A stretch of DNA of 64,000 bases, taken from positions 2,914,001-2,978,000 of the forward strand of contig NZ_CP131913.1 in NCBI RefSeq assembly GCF_030704205.1. Direction: 5' to 3'. The notes under the pieces are model-generated. The model saw nothing but the letters and a program-made list of their open reading frames with translations, was not told the origin of the DNA and ran no database searches. Numbering within the stretch: the stretch's first letter is position 1; each line of letters begins with the position of its first letter. The position numbers and the translations under genes were made by a program. This DNA comes from Halomonas alkalicola. Its GTDB lineage: Bacteria > Pseudomonadota > Gammaproteobacteria > Pseudomonadales > Halomonadaceae. Shown here in pieces: positions 25,479-39,814 of the stretch.

Positions 25479-26975
25479 ATGTTCGAATCGATAAGACAGA
25501 CCTGGTTCTCCAACGTGAAGGGAGACACCCTCGCCGGTATCGTGGTGGCCCTCGCCCTGATACCCGAGGCGATCGCCTTCTCCATCATTGCCGGCGTGGA
25601 CCCCAAGGTGGGCCTCTACGCCTCATTCTGCATCGCGGTGATCATCGCCTTCACCGGCGGCCGGCCGGGCATGATCTCGGCGGCCACCGGCGCCATGGCG
25701 CTCTTGATGGTCACCCTGGTGCGCGACCACGGCCTCGAGTACCTGCTCGCTGCCACCCTGCTCACCGGGGTGCTGCAGATCGTCGCCGGCTATCTCAGGC
25801 TTGCCGAGCTGATGCGCTTCGTCTCGCGCTCGGTGGTGACGGGCTTCGTCAACGCCCTGGCGATCCTGATCTTCATGGCCCAGCTGCCGGAGCTGACGGG
25901 GGTGACCTGGCACGTCTATGCCATGACCGCGGCGGGGCTCGGCATCATCTACGGCTTCCCCTACCTGCCGAGGATCGGCAGGTCGATCCCCTCGCCGCTG
26001 GTCTGCATCGTGGTGCTCACCGCGGTCTATCTGTTCTCCGGCATGGAGATCCGCACCGTGGGCGACATGGGCGAGCTGCCCGACTCCCTGCCGGTCTTCC
26101 TGTGGCCGGACGTGCCGCTCAACCTCGAGACCCTGTGGATCATCCTGCCCTATGCGCTGATGCTCACCGTGGTGGGCCTGCTGGAGTCGATGATGACCGC
26201 CACCATCGTCGACGACCTCACCGATACGCCGAGCGACAAGAACCGCGAGTGCAAGGGCCAGGGTATCGCCAATATCGGCGCCGGCCTGATGGGCGGCATG
26301 GCGGGCTGCGCCATGATCGGCCAGTCGGTGATCAACGTGAAGTCCGGCGGCCGCGGGCGCCTCTCCACCCTGGTGGCCGGGGTGCTGCTGCTCATCCTGG
26401 TGGTCTTCCTCTCCGACTGGGTCTCGCTGATTCCCATGGCGGCGCTGGTCGCCGTGATGATCATGGTCTCCATCGGCACCTTCAGCTGGGCCTCGGCCTC
26501 GATCCGCGATCTCAGGCAGCACCCCATGAGCACCAACGTCGTCATGCTGGCCACCGTGGCGGTCACCGTGGCCACCCACAACCTGGCCATCGGCGTCTTC
26601 GTCGGCGTGCTGATCGCCGCCATGAACTTCGCCAACAAGGTGGGCAACATCCTCTACATCGGCTCCGAGGAGGCCGACGAGGGCAGCCGTCGCCGCTACC
26701 GGGTGGTGGGCCAGGTGTTCTTCGCCTCCTCCGAGCGTTTCGGCAACGCCTTCGACTTCAAGGAGAGCGTGGAGAAGGTCACCATCGACCTCTCCCGGGC
26801 TCACTTCTGGGACATCACCGCCGTGCAGGCCCTGGACCGGGTGGTGATCAAGTTCCGCCGCGAGGGCACCGAGGTGGCGCTGGTGGGCCTCAACGAGGCG
26901 ACGGCCACCATCGTGGATCGCTATGCTGTGCACAATGATCCTGCCGCCGTCGACAAGCTGATGGGCGGCCACTGA
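25479..26975 (+). CDS. SulP-family inorganic anion transporter with STAS domain
   Basis: A 498-residue SulP (SLC26) transporter. It opens with [27 protein letters not shown], the typical first-helix signature, here containing Pro-Glu-Ala-Ile. There are about 12-14 membrane helices to residue about 400, then a cytoplasmic STAS domain (about 404-498, with [20 protein letters not shown]). The subgroup is the YchM/BicA-like one, which carries sulfate, bicarbonate or C4-dicarboxylates with sodium or protons; the ion cannot be chosen from sequence. The universal stress protein gene starts 8 bases after its stop, so they are one operon. Confidence 0.9.
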   Translation: MFESIRQTWFSNVKGDTLAGIVVALALIPEAIAFSIIAGVDPKVGLYASFCIAVIIAFTGGRPGMISAATGAMALLMVTLVRDHGLEYLLAATLLTGVLQIVAGYLRLAELMRFVSRSVVTGFVNALAILIFMAQLPELTGVTWHVYAMTAAGLGIIYGFPYLPRIGRSIPSPLVCIVVLTAVYLFSGMEIRTVGDMGELPDSLPVFLWPDVPLNLETLWIILPYALMLTVVGLLESMMTATIVDDLTDTPSDKNRECKGQGIANIGAGLMGGMAGCAMIGQSVINVKSGGRGRLSTLVAGVLLLILVVFLSDWVSLIPMAALVAVMIMVSIGTFSWASASIRDLRQHPMSTNVVMLATVAVTVATHNLAIGVFVGVLIAAMNFANKVGNILYIGSEEADEGSRRRYRVVGQVFFASSERFGNAFDFKESVEKVTIDLSRAHFWDITAVQALDRVVIKFRREGTEVALVGLNEATATIVDRYAVHNDPAAVDKLMGGH

Positions 26976-26983
26976 GGAGCACG

Positions 26984-27845
26984 ATGACCATGACAGATCA
27001 GGTGATGGCCGCCATCGACGGCTCGAAGTACTCGCAAGGGGTCTGCGACGCGGCGGCCTGGGCCAGCCTCGCCCTGGGCGCACCGTTGACCTTCCTGCAC
27101 GTGGTGGACAACCACCCTCAGATCGCCGAGGCGGATCTCTCCGGCCATATCGGCCTGGGCGCCCGGGAGCATCTGCTCGAGGAGCTCGCCCACCTCGACG
27201 AGCAGCGCGCCAAGGTGGCCCAGGAGCAGGGCCGGCTGATGCTCAAGGCCGCCAGGGAGCGGGCCATCGAGGATGGCGTCACCGAACCGGGCACCCGCCA
27301 GCGCAACGGCACCCTGGTGGAGACCCTCGAGGAGCTGCAGGAGGAGATCCGTCTGCTGGTGATGGGCAAGCGGGGCGAGTCCGCCCACCAGGACAGCAGC
27401 CATCTGGGTTCCAACCTGGAGCGGGTGGTGCGCACCCTGCACCGGCCGATCCTGATGGTGCCGGACACCTTCAAGGCCCCCGAGGCGGTGATGCTCGCCT
27501 TCGACGGCAGCAAGACCACCCGCAAGGGGGTGGAGATGCTGGCGAAGAGCCCCCTGTTCGCAGGCATTCGGTGTGCATGTGGTGATCATCGGCGCCGAGA
27601 CCGGCGACAACCGCTCCCAGCTCGACTGGGCGCTCAAGACCCTGCGCGATGCCGGCATTGATGCCGAGGGCGCCATCCGCGCCGGCGAGGTGGAGGCGAC
27701 CCTGCGCGCCTACAAGGAGGAGAAGGGCATCGACCTGCTGGTGATGGGGGCCTACGGCCACTCGCGCATCCGCCACCTGCTGGTGGGCAGTACTACCACG
27801 GGCATGCTGCGCAAGGCTTCGGTGCCGGTGCTGCTGCTGCGCTGA
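26984..27845 (+). pseudogene. Tandem-domain universal stress protein, frameshifted (+1 near 27565-27575)
   Basis: The first frame (from 26984) gives a UspA domain, then the start of a second one up to LFAGI. From about 27573 the next frame continues as HVVIIGAETGDNRSQLDWA through the nucleotide-binding end GAYGHSRIRHLLVGS to LLLR at 27845. Removing one base in CGGTGTGCAT (27569-27578) restores a single protein of about 286 residues, the normal size of a two-domain Usp. GAGGAG lies five bases before the ATG, and the gene directly follows the SulP transporter gene. It is either a real inactivation of the second domain or a one-base sequencing error. Confidence 0.85.
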
Positions 27846-27882
27846 GCGCTGAGCGCTGAGCGCCGAGGCCGACCGGCCCACG

Positions 27883-27923
27883 ACGCCCCGGGCTCCCGAG
27901 TGAATCACGGGAGCCCGGGGCGT
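27883..27923. terminator. Bidirectional terminator-like hairpin between usp and lacI
   Basis: A perfect 16-bp stem (27883-27898 with 27908-27923) around a 9-base loop sits between two converging genes, 8 bases before the lacI-family stop. There is no long T-run on either side, so strength is uncertain, but the placement fits a shared terminator. Confidence 0.7.
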
Positions 27924-27930
27924 CATGCTG

Positions 27931-28980
27931 TCAGGGGCAGCTGTCGCCGACCATCAGCTCGGTGGCCAGCAGGCTCGAGGCGGGCGGGGTCAGGCCGAGG
28001 ATCATGCGGGCCGCCATGCGCCCCTTCTCGGTGCTGTCCTGGCGCACCGTGGTGAGCCGCGGCGCTCGGTACTGCCCCTCGGCGATGCCGTCGAAGCCGG
28101 TGATGCGCAGGTCCTCGGGGACGCGCAGGCCGCGCTGCTCGGCCAGGGTCAGGGCGGTCAGCGCGATGCGGTCGGACATGCACAGCAGCAGGTCGGGACG
28201 CTCGTCGCCAGGCAGGTCGAGGATCGGCTCGAGGACCGGGGCGCACACCTCGAAGGTGTTCTCCTCGATGTTCCACATCGGCACGCCGGCCGGGTCGATG
28301 CCGCGCTCCGCCAGGGCGCGGTAGAAGCCGGTCAGGCGGGAGCGGGTGATGGTCTGCTCGGCGCCCAGCAGCCGATGTGACGCGGTGATGGGGCCGTTGC
28401 AGGGCTCGGCGGTCAGGCGCAGGTTGACGATCGCCGGCCGCCGTGGCGGCATCCTCAGGGCGTGCCGGGCGATGGCCTGGCACGCCACCTCGTTGTCCAC
28501 ATGGATCGCGGGGCGCCCCTCGATGTCGAAGTCCACCGCCACCAGGGCCGCCTGGCTCGGCAGGCTCTCCAGCAGCGAGGGCGAGGGCATCAGGCCGTAG
28601 ACGATGAAGCCGTCGGCCATGCTGGCGGAGCCCGGGAACTGGGCCTGGGTCTGCCGCGAAGAGAGCAGCAGCAGGGTGTGGCCCTGGGTGTCGAGCACCT
28701 CGGCCACCCCCGAGAGGAACTCGCTGGCCACGGCATCGTTCAGGCTGTAGGTGAGGCTCTCGGCGAGGATCACCGCGATGATTCGCGAGCGCCCGGTGCG
28801 CAGGCTGCGCGCCATGGCGTCCGGCCCTCGGTAGCCCAGGCGGCGCGCCTCGCCGAGGATGCGCTCGCGCAGGGCGGGCGAGAGCTGGTCCGGGCGGTTG
28901 AAGGCGTTGGAGACGGTGGCCGTGGAGACACCGAGCTCCCGTGCCAGATCCTTCAGCGTGATACGACGGGGGGTAGACAC
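27931..28980 (-). CDS. LacI-family regulator of the alpha-glucoside genes
   Basis: A 349-residue LacI/GalR regulator. The DNA-binding domain covers about residues 5-60 (ITLKDLARELGVSTATVSNAF, then LGYRGPDAMARSLRTGRS as hinge), followed by a periplasmic-binding-protein-like effector domain ending in the conserved LRITGFDGIAEGQYRAPRLTTVRQD region. It is encoded downstream of the alpha-glucoside ABC transporter genes on the same strand, 116 bases after the ATPase gene. Its likely targets are the two palindromes with a central CG at 35098-35113 and 35318-35333. The inducer is presumably an alpha-glucoside or glucose derivative. Confidence 0.88.
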   Translation of the reverse strand: MSTPRRITLKDLARELGVSTATVSNAFNRPDQLSPALRERILGEARRLGYRGPDAMARSLRTGRSRIIAVILAESLTYSLNDAVASEFLSGVAEVLDTQGHTLLLLSSRQTQAQFPGSASMADGFIVYGLMPSPSLLESLPSQAALVAVDFDIEGRPAIHVDNEVACQAIARHALRMPPRRPAIVNLRLTAEPCNGPITASHRLLGAEQTITRSRLTGFYRALAERGIDPAGVPMWNIEENTFEVCAPVLEPILDLPGDERPDLLLCMSDRIALTALTLAEQRGLRVPEDLRITGFDGIAEGQYRAPRLTTVRQDSTEKGRMAARMILGLTPPASSLLATELMVGDSCP

Positions 28981-29096
28981 AAGCGCGATTCCTTCGCCAT
29001 CTGGATCGATTCAGTCAGCTCGCTATCCTAGTGGTCCGCGCGGCATTTGGCCACTGCCGGGCGACGCGGCCCCGACGACGGGGCGCGCCGCGAGCC

Positions 29097-30203
29097 TCAG
29101 GCCGCCGCCCGGGCTGTGGCGGCCGACAGGGCCCTGCCCTGCCCATCGAACAGGTGCACATGCTGCGGGTCCGGCGCGAGGGCTACCCGCTGTCCCTCCT
29201 GCCAGCGGCTGGGCGCCTCGCTGCGGTGGATCAGCAGGGGGCCACCGTCACGGGCGTCCAGATAGACGTAGACCTCGTTGCCGAGGTACTCCACGTTGAC
29301 GATCTCGAAGGCGTTGTCGCCGCTGGCCTCGGCCAGGCGCAGGTGCTCGGGGCGCACGCCCAGGGAAAGGGCCGTGCCGGCGGCGTGCTCACCGGCCTGC
29401 TGAGGCAGCGCCAGGTCGCCGACGCCCTCGACCGAGACCCGACAGCCCGCCTCGGCGTGACCGGCCAGGCTCGCCGGCAGGAAGTTCATGGTTGGCGAGC
29501 CGATGAAGCCCGCCACGAACTTCGTTGCCGGCCGCTGGTAGAGCTCATGGGGGCTGCCCACCTGCTCCACGCGTCCGCCGTTGAGCACCACGATCTTGTC
29601 GGCCAGGGTCATGGCCTCCACCTGGTCGTGGGTGACATAGATCATGGTGGAGCCCAGGCGGTTGTGAAGGCGGGCGATCTCGTTGCGCATCTGTACGCGC
29701 AGCGAGGCGTCCAGGTTGGAGAGCGGCTCGTCGAAGAGCAGGATGCGCGGCTCACGGGCCATGGCGCGACCCATGGCCACGCGCTGGCGCTGGCCGCCGG
29801 AGAGCGCCTTGGGCTTGCGCTCGAGCAGCTCCTCGAGCTGCAGGATGCGGGCGGTGGCCATGACCCGCTCGTGGATCGTCTCCCTGGCGGTCTTGGCCAG
29901 CTTGAGGCCGAAGGCCATGTTCTCGTAGACCGTCATGTGCGGGTAGAGGGCGTAGGACTGGAAGACCATGCCCACGCCGCGCTCCCGGGGCGGCAGCTCG
30001 TTGACCACGGTCTCGCCGATGCTCAGCTCGCCGTCGCTGATCGACTCCAGCCCCGCGATCAGCCGCAGCAGGGTGGACTTGCCGCAGCCCGAGGGGCCGA
30101 CGAAGACCACGAATTCGCCATCGCCGATGTCGAGATCCACATCCTTGATGATATGGGTGCTGCCGAAGACCTTGTTGACCTTGTCGAGGGTGACGCTTGC
30201 CAT
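29097..30203 (-). CDS. Carbohydrate ABC transporter ATP-binding protein (MalK/UgpC type)
   Basis: A 368-residue ABC ATPase with Walker A FVGPSGCGKSTLLR, Q-loop MVFQSYALYPHM, signature LSGGQRQRVAMGRAM, Walker B ILLFDEPLSNLDA and H-loop YVTHDQVEAMTL. A C-terminal TOBE/regulatory domain (about 240-368) is typical of the MalK/UgpC subgroup that powers sugar import. It lies downstream of the GH13 gene in the alpha-glucoside operon and supplies energy for the two permeases encoded upstream. Automated annotation often names such proteins UgpC, but the setting points to an alpha-glucoside importer. Confidence 0.93.
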   Translation of the reverse strand: MASVTLDKVNKVFGSTHIIKDVDLDIGDGEFVVFVGPSGCGKSTLLRLIAGLESISDGELSIGETVVNELPPRERGVGMVFQSYALYPHMTVYENMAFGLKLAKTARETIHERVMATARILQLEELLERKPKALSGGQRQRVAMGRAMAREPRILLFDEPLSNLDASLRVQMRNEIARLHNRLGSTMIYVTHDQVEAMTLADKIVVLNGGRVEQVGSPHELYQRPATKFVAGFIGSPTMNFLPASLAGHAEAGCRVSVEGVGDLALPQQAGEHAAGTALSLGVRPEHLRLAEASGDNAFEIVNVEYLGNEVYVYLDARDGGPLLIHRSEAPSRWQEGQRVALAPDPQHVHLFDGQGRALSAATARAAA

Positions 30204-30299
30204 GGGGTGTCTCCTTGCCGGCCCGGCGGCTCGCGCCGCGGGCCGGCCTGTTGTTATGCGTGCTGTTCGTTATCGATGCTGTGATGACATCAGTGTGGC

Positions 30300-31919
<1,620 letters not shown>

Positions 31920-31952
31920 GCAGGAATCCCAGGTCGAGAATGAGTGAAGAGG

Positions 31953-32791
<839 letters not shown>

Positions 32792-32795
<4 letters not shown>

Positions 32796-33772
32796 GCGTC
32801 ACCTCCCAGGTTGAGGCGCTTACGGCCCAGGTAGAGATAGGCGATGGTGGCCAGCGCGATGATCAGGAACAGCAGGGTGGAGGCGGCGCTGCCGTAGCCC
32901 ACGTCCTGGAACTCGACGAGTTGCTGGCGGGCGTAGATCGACATCGACATGGTGCTGGTGGAGTTGGAGGTCAGCACATAGATGACGTCGAAGACTCGCA
33001 GGGCGTCGAGCAGGCGGAAGATCACCGCCACCATCAGCGCCGGGGTGATCAGCGGCAGGGTCACCCTGAAGAACACCCGGACCGGGTGGATGCCGTCTAC
33101 CTCGGCGGCCTCATAGCAGTCCTTGGGCAGCATCTGCATGGCGGCCAGCGCCAGCAGGGCGACGAAGGGCGTGGTCTTCCAGACGTCCACCATGATCACC
33201 GCCCACATGGAGTAGCTGGCGTCCGCCGTCCAGGCGATGGGGTCGGCGATGATGCGCAGCGCCATCAACAGCTCATTGATGATCCCGAACTGGTCGTTGA
33301 GCATCCAGGCCCACATCTGCGCCGAGACGATGGTGGGAATCGCCCAGGGGATCAGCACCGCCGCGCGCACGAAGGTGCGCCCCTTGAACTGGGCGTTGAG
33401 GATCAGCGCCACGATCACCCCGAACACCACCTCCAGCGAGACCGAGACGATGGCGAAGAAAAAGGTGTTCCACACCGCGCGCCACCAGATCGGGTCGGCG
33501 AGCACGCCGTACCACTGGCCGTCGTCGAGGACCAGGTAGTTCTCCAGGCCGACGAAGAGGACGTCGCCGAGATCGGAAAGCGAGGCGTCGGTGAAGCTGA
33601 AGTAGAAGGTGCGCGCGAGCGGCCAGCCGGCCACCAGGGCCAGGGCGACCAGCATCGGCGCGAGGAACAGCCAGGCGGCCTTGACCCGCTGGCGGCGGAC
33701 CTTGGTACTGCGGTAGGCCTTGGCCGGGGGGCGCGCCACGGCGGGCGCGCAGTCGTCTAGGGTGGTGCTCAT
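32792..33772 (-). CDS. Carbohydrate ABC transporter permease (MalF type)
   Basis: A 326-residue permease with a positively charged N-terminal tail (AKAYRSTKVRRQRVKAAW), six membrane segments and the EAA loop YEAAEVDGIHPVRVFFRVTL. It forms the MalF-like half of the CUT1 channel. The gene starts 15 bases after the binding-protein gene ends and overlaps the MalG-type gene by 4 bases. Confidence 0.93.
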
Positions 33773-33787
33773 GTCGGGGCTCCCGGG

Positions 33788-35059
<1,272 letters not shown>

Positions 35060-35097
35060 GGGAGTCCTCGTCGGTTGTTATTGTCGGTTGGCGATGG

Positions 35098-35113
35098 TCT
35101 TAAACGATTAAGT
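35098..35113. promoter_or_regulatory. Candidate LacI-family operator O1 (binding-protein side)
   Basis: TCTTAAACGATTAAGT is an almost perfect palindrome (arms CTTAA/TTAAG) with the central CG that LacI-family regulators prefer. It lies 38 bases upstream of the sugar-binding-protein start, where a bound repressor would block transcription. A second copy, identical in 15 of 16 positions, lies 220 bp away. Confidence 0.75.
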
Positions 35114-35309
35114 ACGTCGGCACAGTTAAGAGCATGGGCCGGGCCCCATCAACCTAGACTTTTGTCGAAGGGGCGGTGGCGTGGCCGGCAACGAGGGAGT
35201 GAGCGGCGACTTACCTTGCAAGCTAATGATTACGCCGCTCTCGCCGGCGCGGGCGGGTGTCAGGGAGCGGGCATTAGACATTGGTCGCGTTCTTGCCGGG
35301 CGACGTTGA

Positions 35310-36932
<1,623 letters not shown>

Positions 36933-36976
36933 GACCGGCGGCCTGGCCGGGCCGTCCTCGGCGGTTCCGATGCTTG

Positions 36977-37001
36977 CCCGCGGCTCAGGCCGCGGGTTTT
37001 T
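36977..37001 (+). terminator. Rho-independent terminator after the porin gene
   Basis: CCCGCGG (36977-36983) pairs with CCGCGGG (36990-36996) around a 6-base loop, followed by five T. It lies 45 bases after the porin stop. Confidence 0.85.
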
Positions 37002-37110
37002 CATGCGCTGCCACGACGTATCGACTGTTGGCGAGGATCCGTTGATACTGGCGGCCTGATCGTCATCCGGCAGGCCATCTTCCTGTCGATAACCGCCAAG
37101 GGGAGTACCC

Positions 37111-37485
37111 ATGACCATCATTCGCCACGACACCAAGGCGCGCATGAGCCGCGCCGTGATCCATAACGGCATCGCCTACCTGTGCGGCCAGGTGCCCGGC
37201 CCCGAGGCGCGCCACGGCGACATCACCGAGCAGACGAAGAGCATGCTGGCACGCGTGGATGCGCTGCTTGCCGAGATCGGCTCCGATCGGGAGAACCTGC
37301 TCACCGCCACCGTCTACCTGAAGGATGGCAACGACGTCGCCGCCATGAACGCGGTGTGGGATGCCTGGGTGCCCACCGGCCACGCCCCGGCGCGCACCTG
37401 CGTCTGCGCGCCGATGCCCGCCGACGAGCTCCGGGTGGAGATCACCGTCACCGCCGCCGTGGTCAGCGGCGAGTACAGCTACTGA
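37111..37485 (+). CDS. RidA-family protein (YjgF/YER057c/UK114)
   Basis: A 124-residue RidA-family protein. It has the [36 protein letters not shown] region (shown here only to fix the fold), [17 protein letters not shown], and the C-terminal [19 protein letters not shown], where the Arg that binds the carboxylate of the substrate is expected. RidA proteins hydrolyse reactive 2-aminoacrylate and other imines released by PLP enzymes; some subfamilies have other substrates. AAGGGGAG precedes the ATG. It is convergent with the phn-like genes and separated from them by only 9 bases. Confidence 0.88.
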   Translation: MTIIRHDTKARMSRAVIHNGIAYLCGQVPGPEARHGDITEQTKSMLARVDALLAEIGSDRENLLTATVYLKDGNDVAAMNAVWDAWVPTGHAPARTCVCAPMPADELRVEITVTAAVVSGEYSY

Positions 37486-37494
37486 GCCGCTGGC

Positions 37495-39024
37495 CTACCG
37501 CGCGCAGGGGTCGTCCATGACGGCCCCGTCCTTCGGCCTGATTCGCCGCGAGAGCGCATCCACGGCGATGTTCAGCATCGCCGTGACCGTGACCAGCAGC
37601 AGGAAGAAGGCCACGTCGAACAGCAGGTAGTCGAAGCCCTCCTCGATGTAGAACCCCAGCGTCGCCACCCCCAGCATCCCCAGGATCGCCGTCTCGCGCA
37701 GGATCACCTCGGCGCGGTAGTAGAGCAGTGCCAGCATCCCGGGATAGAGCCGCGGCAGCAGCTCGTAGGCTAGCCGGCCCGGAGCGGAGAGCCCCGGCAT
37801 GGCGGGCTGGATGGCATCGGCGTGGCGCGCCACCAGGAAGGCGATCAGCGCGCCGTTGTGCAGCGCCAGCGCCAGCCAGGCGGGCAGCAGCGAAGGACCC
37901 AGCAGCAGCAGGAAGAGGAAGGCCAGCATCATCTCCGGCGTGGAGCGCAGCGCGATCAGCAGGCCATGGCCGGCGAGCCGGGTGCCGCGATTGCCGAAGT
38001 GCCGGCAGGCCAGCGGCCAGAGCGCCATGGCCACCACCAGCGCGCCCACGGTGCCCAGCAGCCCCAGCAGCAGGGTATTGCCGATGGCCGGCCCCAGGTC
38101 CGGGATGCGCGACAGCCACTCGACCAGGCCCGGCCAGTCGCCGGCCAGCAGCGCCCGTGGCCAGATGTCCTCGGAGACGAAGCGCCACACCAGGGCGCCA
38201 TCCACGCTGGGCCAGGGGCCCAGCAGCCAGGCGCCGCCGATCAGCAGCACCGGGATCAGCCGTCGGTGGCTCCACCCGGGCAGGCTGGCGATCAGCAGGT
38301 AGAAGAGCCAGAGCAGGGCCCCTGCCTCGTGGTAACGCCCCTCCCGGAAGGCCGTCTCCAGGTGGAAGCCGAGCGTGGGCAGCCCCACGAAGCCCAGCAG
38401 CACGCTGGCGCGCAGGGCGCACTCGAAGCGGTAGCGGGTATAGGCGGCGAGCTGCGCCCAGGCCAGCGGCAGCTCCGCATAGACGAAGCGCACCAGGCGG
38501 CCGGTGCCCGGGGGCAGGGCGTCGCGGGGCGCGCGGGGCGTCTGCTCGAGGATCTCCGCATAGACCTTGGCGAAGATGCCGGCATAGGGGATCGCCAGAG
38601 CGGCCAGTGCCGTGAAGGCGGAGAGCCCGAACACCTGCAGGAACAGCAGCGCCCAGAACAGCTCGTGAATCGCCCGCACGAAGGCGCAGCCGGCGCGTAC
38701 CAGCCGGGAGCGGGCGAACAGCAGCGCCAGCGGGAAGCCCAGCACCACCCCGGCCAGGGTGCCCCAGATCGCCACCGCGACGGTGAGGCCGACGGCGGTG
38801 AGCGGCGACTCCAGTGATCCCCAGGCGGGCCAGGCCATGCCCATGGCCATGCGGCCGAGTTCCGCCCAGGGGTCCCGGGTGTGAATGGCGAGATCGGCCA
38901 GGGGCGCCAGCACCACGGCCAGCGCCAGCAGCGCCAGGGTATGGCGGGCCAGCCGCAGCCCGGGGGTGGTGCCCCGCCACCAGTGGCGGCCGTGGCGGGG
39001 CGGGTGGGGCAGCGCCTCGTTCAC
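37495..39024 (-). CDS. PhnE-like ABC transporter permease, fused double-domain form
   Basis: A 509-residue permease made of two PhnE-type halves. Both carry the family pattern: RAIHELFWALLFLQVFGL and IFAKVYAEIL in the first half; IALRSTPEMMLAFLFLLLLG and LYYRAEVILRETAILGMLGV in the second. About 11-12 membrane segments in all. Single-domain PhnE proteins are about 260-290 residues, so this is a fusion that can act as one polypeptide. It overlaps the ATPase gene by 4 bases. The substrate may be phosphonate, phosphite or, as in a related group of transporters, selenate. Confidence 0.85.
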   Translation of the reverse strand: MNEALPHPPRHGRHWWRGTTPGLRLARHTLALLALAVVLAPLADLAIHTRDPWAELGRMAMGMAWPAWGSLESPLTAVGLTVAVAIWGTLAGVVLGFPLALLFARSRLVRAGCAFVRAIHELFWALLFLQVFGLSAFTALAALAIPYAGIFAKVYAEILEQTPRAPRDALPPGTGRLVRFVYAELPLAWAQLAAYTRYRFECALRASVLLGFVGLPTLGFHLETAFREGRYHEAGALLWLFYLLIASLPGWSHRRLIPVLLIGGAWLLGPWPSVDGALVWRFVSEDIWPRALLAGDWPGLVEWLSRIPDLGPAIGNTLLLGLLGTVGALVVAMALWPLACRHFGNRGTRLAGHGLLIALRSTPEMMLAFLFLLLLGPSLLPAWLALALHNGALIAFLVARHADAIQPAMPGLSAPGRLAYELLPRLYPGMLALLYYRAEVILRETAILGMLGVATLGFYIEEGFDYLLFDVAFFLLLVTVTAMLNIAVDALSRRIRPKDGAVMDDPCAR

Positions 39025-39803
39025 GGGCGGCCCCGGGCGCAGGGCAGGGCCTCCGGGCTCGGCATCCCGGCCGCCGCCGGCGCACCGAAGGCGCCGGCCG
39101 GTTCGTCAGCATCCGGGTAGAGGGCGTCGAGCTCGGCCAGGGTCAGGGTCGCCGCCGGGGCGTCGATCACCAGGTGGCCGTCGCGCAGCCCCCACACCCG
39201 GTCGAAGTGGGACAGCGCCAGCTCGCGCTGGTGCAGGGCGACCACCGAGGTGGCGTGGCGTGAATCGATCAGCGCCAGCAGGCGCAGCGCCTGGTGGGGG
39301 TCGACGCTGGCCACCGGCTCGTCGCCCAGAAAGAGGTCGCGCCCCTGGTAGAGGGCGCGGCCGATGGCGACCCGTTGGCGCTGGCCGCCGGAGAGCTGGC
39401 CCACCGGGCGCCGCTCGAGCCCTTCGAGCCCCAGCAGCGCGCACAGCTCGCCCACCTCCCGCCAGGGGCGGGAGAGCGGGCGCACCAGGTTCCACAGGCC
39501 GGCCAGCGTCGAGTGCTCCGGCAGCCGTCCCATGAAGACGTTGTGGTAGACGGCCAGCTGCGGCACCAGGCCGTGGTGCTGAGGGCACCAGGCCGCGTGC
39601 CGCCCGAGTCGGGCGCGCAGCTCGGCGAGCAGGGTCGACTTGCCCGAGCCGCTCTGGCCCAGCAGCGCCACGCGCTCACCCTCGTGCAGGGTGAGCGTCA
39701 GCCCGGGCAGCACCAGGTGCTGGAGGCGCCCCTGGCGGTCGCGACCGTGGCCGAGATCCTCGCCCTCGAAGCGGATCAGCAGCCGGCGTTGCTCGCTCTC
39801 CAT
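39021..39803 (-). CDS. PhnC-like ABC transporter ATP-binding protein
   Basis: A 260-residue ABC ATPase with Walker A LLGQSGSGKSTLLAEL, signature LSGGQRQRVAIGRAL, Walker B LFLGDEPVASVDP and a switch His in VALHQRELAL. The D-loop VASVDPHQA is typical of PhnC proteins. It lies between the binding-protein gene (11 bases upstream) and the fused permease gene (4-base overlap), so it powers that importer. Confidence 0.88.
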   Translation of the reverse strand: MESEQRRLLIRFEGEDLGHGRDRQGRLQHLVLPGLTLTLHEGERVALLGQSGSGKSTLLAELRARLGRHAAWCPQHHGLVPQLAVYHNVFMGRLPEHSTLAGLWNLVRPLSRPWREVGELCALLGLEGLERRPVGQLSGGQRQRVAIGRALYQGRDLFLGDEPVASVDPHQALRLLALIDSRHATSVVALHQRELALSHFDRVWGLRDGHLVIDAPAATLTLAELDALYPDADEPAGAFGAPAAAGMPSPEALPCARGRP

Positions 39804-39814
39804 GGCGTCTGCCC

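Noticed and set aside
27573..27845. Separate small UspA gene starting at the ATG 27573
   Set aside because: No ribosome-binding site, and the sequence continues the second domain of the upstream gene exactly; it is better explained by a one-base shift.
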